From contig CAVVUC010000004.1 of NCBI GenBank assembly GCA_963751395.1, forward strand, positions 124,001-188,000: a stretch of 64,000 nt of DNA. The letters are read 5' to 3'. A program made the position numbers and the translations under genes. This document shows positions 35,716 to 45,348 of this stretch, piece by piece (the stretch's first letter is position 1; each line of letters opens with the position of its first letter). The notes under the pieces are model-generated. The model was not told where the DNA came from. It ran no database searches and worked only from the letters and a program-made list of their open reading frames with translations. The DNA is from CAVVUC01 sp963751395 (lineage in GTDB: Bacteria > Verrucomicrobiota > Verrucomicrobiia > Chthoniobacterales > Chthoniobacteraceae).

Positions 35716-36708
35716 ATGAAACTTTCAAGAACCAGACTCGTCAATGGATTGATCTGCAGCCTCGCAATTCTGCTCGTGCAGTCCTCCCGCGCACAAACCC
35801 CGGCCTCGGGTAACTCATTAAATACGTCGTCGCTGCGCAATCCCGTCTGGGTATCCGAGGACAACTTGCGCGACCCGTCCGTGCTGAAGACCAAGGAGGG
35901 ATACCATGTCTATTACTCGCGTTTGTCTTCCGACCAAAGCGGTTGGAGTAATCCCAAGAACTGGGCCATCGCCGAGGCGTTCACAAGGGACTTTGTTCAT
36001 TTTGAAAATGTCCACGACGTTTCGCCCAAAGGGTGCGCATCGCCGGGCGATGTCGTCTTATGGCACGGACGCTGGCTGCTGCCTTACCAGTTCTATCCAG
36101 CCAGACCGGTCAAACTTTGCTTTGCTGAATCCAAAGACCTGAAGACATGGTCTGAGCCCAAACCGTTTCTCGAGGAAGCTCTTGAGCTTGCCTGGAACGA
36201 ACAGCGCCGGGTCATTGATCCCACTTTCGTCGTAGATGGTGATACTCTTCATTGCTTCTTTGTCGGCGGCAAAGGGAATGTCGGCGGAGCGGGACACGCC
36301 AACATGATGGGCCACGCGACAACCAAGGATCCGGAACTTAGGAAATGGACGATCCTGACTCCAGATGAACCGCTGATCGGAGTGTCCGAGCAGGCGCCCG
36401 ATGGCGTCGAAAACACGATGGTATTCAGAACAGGCGATCACTGGACGATGATCTACAGCGAGGGGTTGGCAAAGCAGCACCTTGCTTTGGCCACCTCGAA
36501 AGACTTGAACACTTGGAAGCATGAAGGCCCGATCGAAATTCCTCGACAGAAATGGATGTCTCGCAAGTTCGGCGCGCCGTTTGTCTGGAAGGAACCCTCG
36601 GGATGGATGATGATCCTCATGGGGCTCGGGCCGGACAACCGCACCACCTTTGGTCTGCTAACCTCACCCGATGGTCGCAAGTGGACTCTTCTGCCGGAGA
36701 AATCCTAA
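35716..36708 (+). CDS. Secreted five-bladed beta-propeller glycoside hydrolase, GH43/GH32-like
   Basis: 330 residues from ATG 35716 with a signal peptide (LVNGLICSLAILLVQSSRA). NLRDPSVLKTKEGYHVYYS, VIDPTFVVDGDTLHCFFVG and VENTMVFRTGDHWTMIYSEG supply Asp, Asp and Glu at the blade positions expected for clan GH-F/J propeller enzymes. Repeated SKDLKTW/SKDLNTW blades support the fold. GH43 members often release arabinose, xylose or galactose. The family is not certain by eye. It starts 17 bases after the GH2 stop. Confidence 0.68.
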   Translation: MKLSRTRLVNGLICSLAILLVQSSRAQTPASGNSLNTSSLRNPVWVSEDNLRDPSVLKTKEGYHVYYSRLSSDQSGWSNPKNWAIAEAFTRDFVHFENVHDVSPKGCASPGDVVLWHGRWLLPYQFYPARPVKLCFAESKDLKTWSEPKPFLEEALELAWNEQRRVIDPTFVVDGDTLHCFFVGGKGNVGGAGHANMMGHATTKDPELRKWTILTPDEPLIGVSEQAPDGVENTMVFRTGDHWTMIYSEGLAKQHLALATSKDLNTWKHEGPIEIPRQKWMSRKFGAPFVWKEPSGWMMILMGLGPDNRTTFGLLTSPDGRKWTLLPEKS

Positions 36709-36716
36709 GTTTCAGG

Positions 36717-38456
36717 GTGAAGAGTCCGAGGATAATCGCTGCATTACTTGTTTCTTGGTGTCTTGCTGGAGGTCTCGATCTCATCGGTGCTGATTCACCG
36801 AGCCATTTCTTAATCAACTCGGCGGGCAACAACACCGGCACATGCGCTACTGATTTCCGTGACCCGAACGTTCTTGCCGGCTTGGGTTACAACGGACAGG
36901 TTGCTGGCTCCATCGAGGGTCTTCAGACGTTCGATTCTGTGATTCCGGGTCTGCTTCCAAAAGGTTCGCCCGAGAGGGAGTGGACTGAGAAGAGGTCCAG
37001 GGACTTGGACAATATCATCCGCAAAACTCACAAGGCTGGCATTCGCTGTTATGTCGGCACGGACCTCATTGTGTTCCCGAAAGCACTGGTTAAGCGATTC
37101 AAAGCAGAAATCTGCGACGACAAGAACCGGATCGACGTTGGACGACCCAAGACACAGGAGTTGCTCCGCGCAATGTTTCGTGAAACTTTTGGGCGTTTTC
37201 CGGATTTGGACGGTGTTGTTATTCGCACGGGCGAGGTTTATCTGCACAACTACCCTTACCACACGGCGAATGGCGAAGGTGGCGGCAAGGAAAACCCCAG
37301 GCAGGGAGGCACCGCTATTCTGCACGGAACGCAAAGTCACATCGACATCCTGAAGGTCCTGCGTGATGAGGTCTGCGTGAAACAGAACAAGACCTTGTTC
37401 TACCGGACGTGGGATTTTGGTCCGAAAGGTTTCCATGAAGACCCGGAGTTCTATTTGAAAGTCACAAATGCCATAGAGCCACATCCAAACCTTTTGTTTT
37501 CACTCAAGCATCAGAAGGGCGACTTTCATCAACTAACTCCATTCAATCCAACATTGATGATCGGCAAACATCGCCAGATCGTCGAAGTTCAGAGCCAGCG
37601 GGAGGCTTACGGCAAAGGGGCTCATCCTTACTACATAGGTCAGGGTGTCATCGAGGGTTGGGAGGAATATGCATGGCTCATGAAGCCGGGGCAGCCACGA
37701 GGTTTGCGCGACATCATTCGCAAGCCGCTCTTTGCCGGAGTCTGGACCTGGTCCGGTGGCGGTGGCTGGGAAGGTCCGTATATCACCAACGATTTCTGGA
37801 ACGAACTCAACACCTATGTGGTCAGCCAGTATGTCCGGAATCCGAACAGTATCGAAGCTGACATCTTCGCGAAATTCGCTCACTTAAAAGGACTAAGTGA
37901 CGCCGATGCCATGTTGTTTCGAAAGCTATGCCTGTTATCGACCAAAGCCGTGCTTCGCGGACAACTCACGCGCCTTCCTGCAACGGTGAATGTGTGGTGG
38001 GCGCGCGATCATTTTCTCGCCGCGCCTGACTTGAAGGATTTCATCAACAAAGGACTCGCGGAAAAAGCGCTCGCGGAGAAGGCGGAAGCCGCAGGCATGT
38101 GGAGAGAGATGGAGGCATTGGCAAAACAGCTTCAGTTTCCCGACCCGGCACTCAAAGACTTTGTTCAGACTTCGGTGACTTATGGCCGGATCAAATACGC
38201 GATTATTGAGCAAGGTTGGACAATTCTGATGCTTGGCGCGCAAGGCGATACGTCGCGAACTTACAACAAAGAGCAGTTAAGTGCGGCTATGGCGAAGTAT
38301 GACTCGCTATGGAACGAGTGGCGCGAGTTAAAGGAAAGCAATGCCTCCTGCTCTTCTCTTTACAAAGATATCGCTTTCGACAACAAGCCGGGACTCGGCG
38401 CGGCAGTCGAGCGCTACCGGAAGATTCTGTCAGCGCCTGCGATCCCTCAATCTTAA
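36717..38456 (+). CDS. Secreted GH67-like (alpha-glucuronidase-related) protein
   Basis: 579 residues from GTG 36717, 8 bases after the previous stop, with a signal peptide (IIAALLVSWCLAGGLDLIGA). A TIM-barrel-like region contains DGVVIRTGEVY, FYRTWDFG, and IVEVQSQREAYGKGAHPYYIGQGVIEGWEE. This last segment and the NDFWNELNTYVVSQYVRNP region that follows resemble GH67 alpha-glucuronidases (their E.Q.TQEYLGQ and LYGFGRLAWNP parts). The match is partial, so activity is not assigned. The C-terminal about 150 residues are helical. It closes the plus-strand hydrolase run. Confidence 0.5.
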   Translation: MKSPRIIAALLVSWCLAGGLDLIGADSPSHFLINSAGNNTGTCATDFRDPNVLAGLGYNGQVAGSIEGLQTFDSVIPGLLPKGSPEREWTEKRSRDLDNIIRKTHKAGIRCYVGTDLIVFPKALVKRFKAEICDDKNRIDVGRPKTQELLRAMFRETFGRFPDLDGVVIRTGEVYLHNYPYHTANGEGGGKENPRQGGTAILHGTQSHIDILKVLRDEVCVKQNKTLFYRTWDFGPKGFHEDPEFYLKVTNAIEPHPNLLFSLKHQKGDFHQLTPFNPTLMIGKHRQIVEVQSQREAYGKGAHPYYIGQGVIEGWEEYAWLMKPGQPRGLRDIIRKPLFAGVWTWSGGGGWEGPYITNDFWNELNTYVVSQYVRNPNSIEADIFAKFAHLKGLSDADAMLFRKLCLLSTKAVLRGQLTRLPATVNVWWARDHFLAAPDLKDFINKGLAEKALAEKAEAAGMWREMEALAKQLQFPDPALKDFVQTSVTYGRIKYAIIEQGWTILMLGAQGDTSRTYNKEQLSAAMAKYDSLWNEWRELKESNASCSSLYKDIAFDNKPGLGAAVERYRKILSAPAIPQS

Positions 38457-38477
38457 GCAGCCAAGACCGAGGCAGAC

Positions 38478-39023
38478 TCATCTAGCTTCCTCCATCGTTT
38501 GCCGAAGCTCCTTCTCGGCGTCTGCGTTCCAATAGCCACACTCAAGTTGGAAGAAGACCGACGTGTAAGGCAGCGTGAGCGGCGTCTTGATGAGCAGCAC
38601 TTTGAACGTCTTCCCCGCGTCATCCAGCTTGCTAATGATCTGTTCATGAGGCAGCACCTGCACAGTTTTCCCGTCAAGAAGTTGCGCCAATCCCTCCCGA
38701 TACGTTCCGATGCCTGGAGCGTTCTTTTCCGCGACAAACCTCATTTCTTCATCGGTGTAAATTGTCGGCTTTACGTGTTTGGTCTTTGCGAGTTCGGCGA
38801 TCACGCCTTTCACCACCTCAAGCTGATCGGCCTCGACGTAAATGGTCTCGATTCCGGGCGCGGTCTGCAACGGATACGCGGAGTCGGCGACGACGATCCA
38901 ATTGCGATGACCGAGCAGCGGCAATTGCTTGTGCATTATCTCGCGCCAATTGTCTCCGGCAAACGCGGGCGTCGAAGTTAGAACGATAAGCAGCGGGATG
39001 ATGCGTTGAACGAGTTTTTTCAT
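38478..39023 (-). CDS. Exported RbsD/FucU-like protein
   Basis: 181 residues from ATG 39023 with a clear signal peptide (RIIPLLIVLTSTPAFA). The mature part reads LPLLGHRNWIVVADSAYPLQTAPGIETIYV, resembling the LGHGDEIVIADANFP region of RbsD/FucU sugar mutarotases, with His and Asp at the matching places. The end (IKTPLTLPYTSVFFQLECGYW) resembles their C-terminal TGE..PY.N strand. Family members are normally cytoplasmic, so export is unusual. The gene is downstream of GH116 with a 22-base gap and converges with the GH67-like gene. Confidence 0.6.
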   Translation of the reverse strand: MKKLVQRIIPLLIVLTSTPAFAGDNWREIMHKQLPLLGHRNWIVVADSAYPLQTAPGIETIYVEADQLEVVKGVIAELAKTKHVKPTIYTDEEMRFVAEKNAPGIGTYREGLAQLLDGKTVQVLPHEQIISKLDDAGKTFKVLLIKTPLTLPYTSVFFQLECGYWNADAEKELRQTMEEAR

Positions 39024-39045
39024 AGGTGGGTTTCTGGTTGGTGAT

Positions 39046-42000
39046 TCAGGCAATGGTAACTTCCAGCTTTTGTCCGGCGGCGATCTCCACCGGCTGCGCG
39101 AGCGTGATCCGCGCGCGTTTCCCTTCGCGAACCAGTTCCGCCGCCACCGGCTTCGAATCGAGCGACGCCTTCACCGACCTTCCGCCCGCGCTTTCGAGTG
39201 CGATCGTTTTCAACTTCAGCCTCCCCCAGCGCACTGCGATTTCCGCGTTCAGCTTTCCACTTTCGATTTTCTGCGAAAAGCTCCCCCAGCCCTCGGCGGC
39301 GGTGAAAGCGCATTTGAAATTCTCCGGCGTGAGCCTTGGAGCGAAGCCGATGTGCTGCTGCGGCCCATGACATTCAAAACCACACGCGGCGAGATACACC
39401 CCATAGCTCGCCATGCTGCGCGCGTAGTGATCGCCGCACTCGACTTCATTCCACGGATTGCGCCGTGAGGCGTGATAGCGGTCATGCACCGCGCGCGTCA
39501 CCGCAAGGCCCTCCAGCACCATGCCTTCCCAGATCATGTGCCCGGCGACCTGATACTCGAAGCCGTTCATGCACTCGTTGAAATAGCCCACGAACACTTC
39601 GCGGCCCTTGCCGGCGGCGCGTTTGAAATCCCAGTCGGTGCGCGGGAACGTACACATCAGCAAGCCCGCTTCGCCCGGCATCGCATACCAGCGGCCCGGT
39701 TTGTTCACTTCGCGATACGGCCCGACATCGGGCGAGAAGTTGTAACGCCAGAGCGATTTGAGCGCCGTGACGGTTTCCTTTTCCGGCAGCACGCGCGGCA
39801 GACCGACTTGAAACGCCCAGCTTTGCCCGAACACCTGATCAATCTCGCAACCCGTGCCGGAGTTGATGGCGTCGATGTGTTTCGGATCGACCTTGTTGAT
39901 GAAGTATTCCCCGTCGAACAACTCCGCGACGAGCTTCTTCCGCCCGACTTCAACAATCTTCCGGCACTGCGAAGCGAACTCGGAATCGCCGACTTCATCC
40001 GCCATCTCCGCGGCACCCAGCAACGACGCAAGATAAAGCCCGCTCAACCACGCCACCGGGCCGAACCAGTCTGTGTCCAGCGTGTTGTGCTGATTGCCCT
40101 CGATGATGCCGTCGCCATCCGCGTCCTTTGCGATGAGCCATTCCGTGGCAAGCTTGATCTTCGGCCAGTTGCGCTTGAGGAACGCGTCGTCCGCCGACAT
40201 TTGATGTTCCCGCAACGCACGCAGAATCGTTCCCGCCTGCGAATCAACGGCGGGAATATTGTTGCACTCGGCACGGAAACGGATTGCTCCATCCGGCTGA
40301 AGTGCCAGGCCGAAATCCACGCGTTCGCGCGTGTCACGTTCCAGTTCCGGAAACAACCGTCCCGCCGCATGGGCGTAGTGATAAACATGGCCGCAAGTTC
40401 CGGCGCAGCAGCCGACACCTTCCCAGCCGTAGAACCGTCCATCCGCAAACCGGAAGCAAGTCGAGGTCGCGAGGATGGACGTGTTCAGCATCGTGCGATC
40501 GAGAAACCAGAACGGAAGCGTGGAGTCGTACCAGGTGTCGCGCCACAGCTTCGTCTGGGTTTCGAGGCGGGAAAAATCCTTGACGATGTATTCGACCACC
40601 GCGTCGGCTGAGCTGAAGCGCGTCGCGTAGTGCCGGCCCAGTTTTCCATGCTTCCGCATCGGGCCGCTCAAAGTCAGATTCGGGAAATGCCACGCGATGA
40701 TGAATGCCACCCTGGCAGATTCACCCGGAGCGAGCCGCAGCTTGCGGCCAAGATGGCCGATTGGTTTCGTGCTGAACGGCGCGGCAGCATCGGGACTGGC
40801 CTCATCCGCGGCGTTACCCAAGAGCGCCAAGGCCATCGTCCCAAAATCCGGCGCGTCAACAATAGGCGTTGTGCCGGGTTTGTTATCCGTGAAAGTGATT
40901 TTTCCGAGGCCGATGTTGCCCCAGCCGCCGCTGGCATTGTCGATGAGTTCCAGCCGCGCGCTTTTGCCCGCGAATTCGCGCACGTCCAGGTATTCCAACT
41001 CCATCGCGTTCTTGTTGTGACCCGCGACGGTTTTCACCGGTTTGTCCTCCACGAACAGGGTCAGGCCGAACGGCGAATTCGGACGCGCCTGTCCGCCGCC
41101 GATCCAAAAGGTGATGAAGTTGCGCTCGATCTTGAACGCCTGGCTTGTGAGTTTGCCCGTGGCCTTGTCTTTCTCCGCGATGCTTTCGCCCGGCGCACTG
41201 GCGTGGGAATTCACCAAGAAAGCCGTGTCGCCCCCGACGTCGCCCTGGTAAGCCGGAATGTCCTTTTTCCGCACCGGACGCTGACCAAAGGCCGTGCCCT
41301 CGACGCGCCAGCCCGAGTAACCCCACTTGTCCCAATCCTCGAACACGATGTCCGGCCGCTGGCTGGTTTCGCCGACGGGCGACTCAGCCGAAAAGACGAC
41401 CGTCGTAAGCCCCGGCTGGCTGACCACGCGCTGCCGCAGTGTTCCCTCGCGTGAACGGCTGTGCAGGCAGACGGCATTTTCCAATTCGCCAAGCAGCGTG
41501 GCTTCGACCGGCTGCGCGCTGGAATTACGAACGGTAAATTCGAGAATCGTGGCAGGAAGACCGGAATCGTCCGCATTGAGCGGGATGAACGGCGAGAACG
41601 CCTCCAGCTTCACCGCCAGCGGCACGGCGGGGTCGGCGTATTCGACGATGCCGATGGGATACTCGCCGCGAAAACTCACCTCCGCGAAGCCGTCGCGATC
41701 CAGCGCGTGAACCTTGTCGCCGATCTTCAGTGAAAATTTTTGCGTGACGGGCGAGGACGGAGTCATCGGTTTGGCATAATGATCCGCACCCGTGGAAACG
41801 TGACTGTTGAAAATGTCCCAATGCCAGAGCCGTCCGTCGCCACCAAGATAAAGCTGACCGGCCCCTATGCCACCCACGGGCATGCCGACATACTTCAGGT
41901 CACTACCGCGCAACACTTCCGGCCCGCCACGGGCAAAGAGCGATTTCACCCAGTCCGCCGAAAGCTTCTTGTCGGCGGGAACGAGTTTGTCGAAATCCTC

Positions 42001-42156
42001 GCGCGTGAACGGGCCCGCCATCGCTGGCAGGCGCTTGAGAAAAATGCCGGCGGTTGCAACGCTCGCGAGTTTGATGAAATCGCGACGGGCGAGATCGGGA
42101 GAGCAGCCGCAATTTGGCGAACTGCATTCGCTTCGGGGGTTCGGTTCCGGCTTCAT
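39046..42156 (-). CDS. Tat-exported GH116 glycosidase
   Basis: 1036 residues from ATG 42156. A twin-arginine signal (ARRDFIKLASVATAGIFL) follows a Cys-rich stretch (CSSPNCGCSPD). The N-terminal beta domain starts YVGMPVGGIGAGQLYLGGDGRLWHWDIFN. The (alpha/alpha)6 barrel includes EGNQHNTLDTDWFGPVAWLSGLYLASL and FECHGPQQHIGFAPRL. This matches GH116, the non-lysosomal glucosylceramidase/beta-glucosidase/beta-xylosidase family. Tat export suggests it folds before export. An in-frame start at 42207 adds no signal-like sequence. It leads a two-gene minus-strand unit with the RbsD/FucU-like gene. Confidence 0.9.
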   Translation of the reverse strand: MKPEPNPRSECSSPNCGCSPDLARRDFIKLASVATAGIFLKRLPAMAGPFTREDFDKLVPADKKLSADWVKSLFARGGPEVLRGSDLKYVGMPVGGIGAGQLYLGGDGRLWHWDIFNSHVSTGADHYAKPMTPSSPVTQKFSLKIGDKVHALDRDGFAEVSFRGEYPIGIVEYADPAVPLAVKLEAFSPFIPLNADDSGLPATILEFTVRNSSAQPVEATLLGELENAVCLHSRSREGTLRQRVVSQPGLTTVVFSAESPVGETSQRPDIVFEDWDKWGYSGWRVEGTAFGQRPVRKKDIPAYQGDVGGDTAFLVNSHASAPGESIAEKDKATGKLTSQAFKIERNFITFWIGGGQARPNSPFGLTLFVEDKPVKTVAGHNKNAMELEYLDVREFAGKSARLELIDNASGGWGNIGLGKITFTDNKPGTTPIVDAPDFGTMALALLGNAADEASPDAAAPFSTKPIGHLGRKLRLAPGESARVAFIIAWHFPNLTLSGPMRKHGKLGRHYATRFSSADAVVEYIVKDFSRLETQTKLWRDTWYDSTLPFWFLDRTMLNTSILATSTCFRFADGRFYGWEGVGCCAGTCGHVYHYAHAAGRLFPELERDTRERVDFGLALQPDGAIRFRAECNNIPAVDSQAGTILRALREHQMSADDAFLKRNWPKIKLATEWLIAKDADGDGIIEGNQHNTLDTDWFGPVAWLSGLYLASLLGAAEMADEVGDSEFASQCRKIVEVGRKKLVAELFDGEYFINKVDPKHIDAINSGTGCEIDQVFGQSWAFQVGLPRVLPEKETVTALKSLWRYNFSPDVGPYREVNKPGRWYAMPGEAGLLMCTFPRTDWDFKRAAGKGREVFVGYFNECMNGFEYQVAGHMIWEGMVLEGLAVTRAVHDRYHASRRNPWNEVECGDHYARSMASYGVYLAACGFECHGPQQHIGFAPRLTPENFKCAFTAAEGWGSFSQKIESGKLNAEIAVRWGRLKLKTIALESAGGRSVKASLDSKPVAAELVREGKRARITLAQPVEIAAGQKLEVTIA

Positions 42157-42294
42157 TGAGGGTGAAAAGTAACCTTCGCTTTGTACGCGGGGGGCATCAT
42201 GTTCCACGCAGCGAAAGGCGCAAGTCAGAAGTAAACCGGATCACGCATCGCTTCCTCCTTCCCATAACCGGGCGTTTTGATGCATGCTGCATTC

Positions 42295-43860
42295 ATGAAA
42301 ATCGTGTCCCTCCGGCTCCGGCGTTTGGTTCTTTTGTTCTGCGGACTCTTGTGCAGCCTCGCTTCGGCGACAGCGTTGGAACTGCCCGCGATCTTCGGCG
42401 ACGGCATGGTGTTGCAGCGGGACAAGCCGGTCGCAGTCTGGGGAACGGCTGATGCCGGAAAGCCTGTTGCCGTCTCGTTTGCAGGTCGCACCGTCAAAAC
42501 GACTGCCGACTCTGAAGGCCGGTGGAAACTGGCGCTACCACCGATGCCCGCGTCCGGCGAAGCCCGCGAACTCACGGTGAAATCCGGCGACGCGGCAGTG
42601 ACGTTCAAAGACGTGCTCGTCGGCGAAGTCTGGTTGTGCTCCGGCCAGTCGAACATGGAGAAACCGCTCGGTGAACAAAAAGGCCAGCAGCCGGTGGAGA
42701 ATTATCGCGAGGAACTGGCGGCGGCGAATTTTCCGAAGGTCCGTCTTTTTCAAATCTACAAAGAGAAACCCAACACCACACCGCAGCGGAACCTTGCGAA
42801 CCCGACCGGATGGCTGCCGTGTTCCGGGGAGGCGCTGGAAAAGACGCGGTTCTCCGCTGTCGGTTATTTTTTTGCGCGGGATCTTTTCCAAAAACTCAAA
42901 GTGCCGGTCGGCATCATTCATTCGAGCTGGGGCGGCACGCGCATCGAGCTCTGGATTCCGCCGGACGGGTTTGCATCCGTGCCTTCGCTTAAAGACTTCG
43001 CCGAAGCGGCGCGCAACCCCGGCCAGCAGTTCGACGGCTCCCGCCTCGGCACCCATTACAACGCGATGATCGCGCCGGTCGTTCCATTTACGCTGCGGGG
43101 AGTGATTTGGTACCAGGGTGAAAGCAACGTCGTGAACGAAGACGGCCTGCTTTACGCGGACAAAATGAAGGCGCTCATCAACGGCTGGCGGACGGCGTGG
43201 AATGACGCGGCGATGTCGTTCTACTGGGTGGGTCTCGCGCCCTACGCGTACTCGCTGCGCACCGACGCTAAACCGCACTCGGTCGAGTCGCTCCCGCTCG
43301 TTTGGGAGGCTCAGGCACGCTGCCTTCAAATCCCGAACACCGGAATGGCCGTGACGACCGATCTCGTCAGCAACATGCGGGACATCCACCCGACTCAGAA
43401 GGCCCCGGTTGGCGAACGGCTCGCAAGGATCGCGCTCGCAACGAACTACGGTGTGGCGAAGCTGGAATATTCCGGTCCCGTTTTTCGGAGCATGACGACA
43501 AAAGGCACGGCCATCGAGATCGACTTCGATCATCTGGACGGAGGTCTCGCGAGCCGGGACAAGCAACCGCTCACGGCCTTTTCCATCGCGGGGGAAGACA
43601 GGCAGTTCGTCGAGGCCGCAGCGGTCATCAAAGGAAACAAAGTCGTCGTGTCGAGTCCCGCAGTGCCGAGGCCTGTCGCGGTTCGTTTCGGATGGCACGA
43701 GACGGCTGTCTCCAATTTCATCAACAAAGCCGGACTGCCCGCCATGCCCTTCCGCACCGATGACTGGCCGATTGCTCCGGCCCTGCCGCGCGCTGCAACT
43801 CCGACACCGACGCCAACTCCAGCAGCACCCGCTGCCACTCCTGCCGCGACGCCGCAGTGA
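42295..43860 (+). CDS. Secreted sialate O-acetylesterase-like (SASA) esterase
   Basis: 521 residues from ATG 42295, with a signal peptide (LVLLFCGLLCSLASATA). ELPAIFGDGMVLQRDKPVAVWG and the nucleophile Ser in WLCSGQSNMEKPL mark the SGNH-like SASA family. GVIWYQGESNV and MRDIHPTQKAPVGERLA (Asp/His) complete the site. Homologues in plant-glycan loci often deacetylate polysaccharides, so sialic acid need not be the substrate. The C-terminus is a TPTPTPTP/Ala-Pro tail. It is divergent from GH116; the 138-base spacer could hold both promoters. Confidence 0.87.
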   Translation: MKIVSLRLRRLVLLFCGLLCSLASATALELPAIFGDGMVLQRDKPVAVWGTADAGKPVAVSFAGRTVKTTADSEGRWKLALPPMPASGEARELTVKSGDAAVTFKDVLVGEVWLCSGQSNMEKPLGEQKGQQPVENYREELAAANFPKVRLFQIYKEKPNTTPQRNLANPTGWLPCSGEALEKTRFSAVGYFFARDLFQKLKVPVGIIHSSWGGTRIELWIPPDGFASVPSLKDFAEAARNPGQQFDGSRLGTHYNAMIAPVVPFTLRGVIWYQGESNVVNEDGLLYADKMKALINGWRTAWNDAAMSFYWVGLAPYAYSLRTDAKPHSVESLPLVWEAQARCLQIPNTGMAVTTDLVSNMRDIHPTQKAPVGERLARIALATNYGVAKLEYSGPVFRSMTTKGTAIEIDFDHLDGGLASRDKQPLTAFSIAGEDRQFVEAAAVIKGNKVVVSSPAVPRPVAVRFGWHETAVSNFINKAGLPAMPFRTDDWPIAPALPRAATPTPTPTPAAPAATPAATPQ

Positions 43861-44163
43861 GTTCTTGCGTGGCGCAAGCGGGATGCGTTTCCTCGTTCCC
43901 GGGACTCCATACGGGAACGCGCTCGTCGGCGCAGGTCCGTTGCGCTGGGAGTGCTCTTCGAATCAGGAAGCAACTTGGCTAACTCGCACCTTTCCGCCAA
44001 TGGAGTTGAGGAAAGAGTAAAATATTCGCTTTACTCTGGACTCGCTTGCGTCGTCGAGGTGGATCAAGGGGATTCCAACGCGGAACTACAGTCCCTTTGA
44101 GTTGCGCAGCCAAGCTTCCTTTCCAGCGTTTGCGTGACATATCGGTATCTTCCTTAACTCCGA
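43861..44163. other. Gene-free spacer with two small hairpins
   Basis: No convincing reading frame. CGTTCCCG (43894-43901) pairs with CGGGAACG (43912-43919), and AGAGTAAA (44014-44021) pairs with TTTACTCT (44030-44037) around an 8-base loop. Neither is followed by a T run on either strand. They lie between convergent genes and may mark transcript ends. Nothing else was seen. Confidence 0.5.
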
Positions 44164-45348
44164 CTACTTTTGAGCCTTCAAAACCCTCACCGCCCGCGTT
44201 TTATCCAAACGCAGCACGTCGCCGGCTGTCAACTCCGGCGTCGCTTTCGGATCGGTGATCTTTTCGCCGTGAAGCTGGACGCTTCCCTGCTCGACGAGAC
44301 GGCGCACGTCGCCGCGGGACTTGGTGGTTTGGAAACCTTGCGCGTAGGCGGCGACGGCGATGGAAATGATGTCGCCCGCGACGCCTTCGAGCGACACTTC
44401 CGGCAGGTCGGCGTGTTCGAGGTCGCGCTTGCTGAAGCGCGTGTTGAAATCGTCGAGCGCGGCCTGGGCGGCTTCGGGCGAGTGGTAGCGCGCGACGATC
44501 GAGTGGGCGAGTTGCTTCTTCGCTTCCATCGGATGGATCGCGGGCGTTTCCTGGCCGAGCAGCAGCAGGTAATAGCGATCCATGAGCGTGTCGGAAATGC
44601 TCATGAGCTTGCCGAACATCTCGCCGGGCGGCTCGGCGACGCCGACGTAATTGCCGAGGCTCTTGCTCATCTTCTGCACGCCGTCGAGTCCCTCGAGCAG
44701 CGGCATGAGGAAGACGACCTGCTGGGGCTGCCCTTCTTCTTTTTGCAGCTCGCGACCGACGAGGATGTTGAAAAGCTGGTCGGTGCCGCCGATCTCGACG
44801 TCGGCTTTCACCTGCACGGAATCCCAGCCCTGGATGATCGGGTAAAGGATTTCGTGAAGATGCACCGGCACGCCATTTTCCACGCGGCCCTTGAAATCCT
44901 CGCGCTGCAACATCTGCTGCATCGTCACGCGGCTGGTGAGGCCGATCACGTCCTCGAACGTCATCATTTCGAGCCACTCGCCGTTGAAGACCGTCTTCGT
45001 TTTTTGCGGGTCGAGAATCTTGTAAGCCTGCTCCTGAAAGCTCTTCGCGTTGCGCATCACCTGGTCGTGCGTGAGTTGCGGGCGCGTGGCGGAGCGCCCG
45101 CTCGGGTCGCCGATCATCGCGGTGAAATCGCCGATGATCAAAACCGCGCGATGGCCGAGGTCCTGAAACTGCCGCAGTTTTTGCAGCGCCACAGTGAAAC
45201 CGAGATGGATGTCCGGCGCGGTGGGATCGACGCCGAGCTTCACATTGAGCGGGCGTCCCTGGCGCAGTTTCTCGAGCAACTCCGCTTCACTGGTGATCTG
45301 GGCCGCGCCGCGTTTGAGAAGTTCGAGCTGGGATTCTGGAGACTGCAT
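44164..45348 (-). CDS. tyrS: Tyrosyl-tRNA synthetase
   Basis: 394 residues from ATG 45348; the frame is open upstream but without protein character. Class I motifs: DIHLGF as the HIGH variant and KMSKSLGN as KMSKS. IGDFTAMIGDPSGRSATRPQLT belongs to the TyrRS group with KMSKS rather than KFGKT. A C-terminal S4-like RNA-binding domain (TTKSRGDVRRLVEQGSVQLHGEKI) is present. It charges tRNA-Tyr. Confidence 0.96.
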   Translation of the reverse strand: MQSPESQLELLKRGAAQITSEAELLEKLRQGRPLNVKLGVDPTAPDIHLGFTVALQKLRQFQDLGHRAVLIIGDFTAMIGDPSGRSATRPQLTHDQVMRNAKSFQEQAYKILDPQKTKTVFNGEWLEMMTFEDVIGLTSRVTMQQMLQREDFKGRVENGVPVHLHEILYPIIQGWDSVQVKADVEIGGTDQLFNILVGRELQKEEGQPQQVVFLMPLLEGLDGVQKMSKSLGNYVGVAEPPGEMFGKLMSISDTLMDRYYLLLLGQETPAIHPMEAKKQLAHSIVARYHSPEAAQAALDDFNTRFSKRDLEHADLPEVSLEGVAGDIISIAVAAYAQGFQTTKSRGDVRRLVEQGSVQLHGEKITDPKATPELTAGDVLRLDKTRAVRVLKAQK

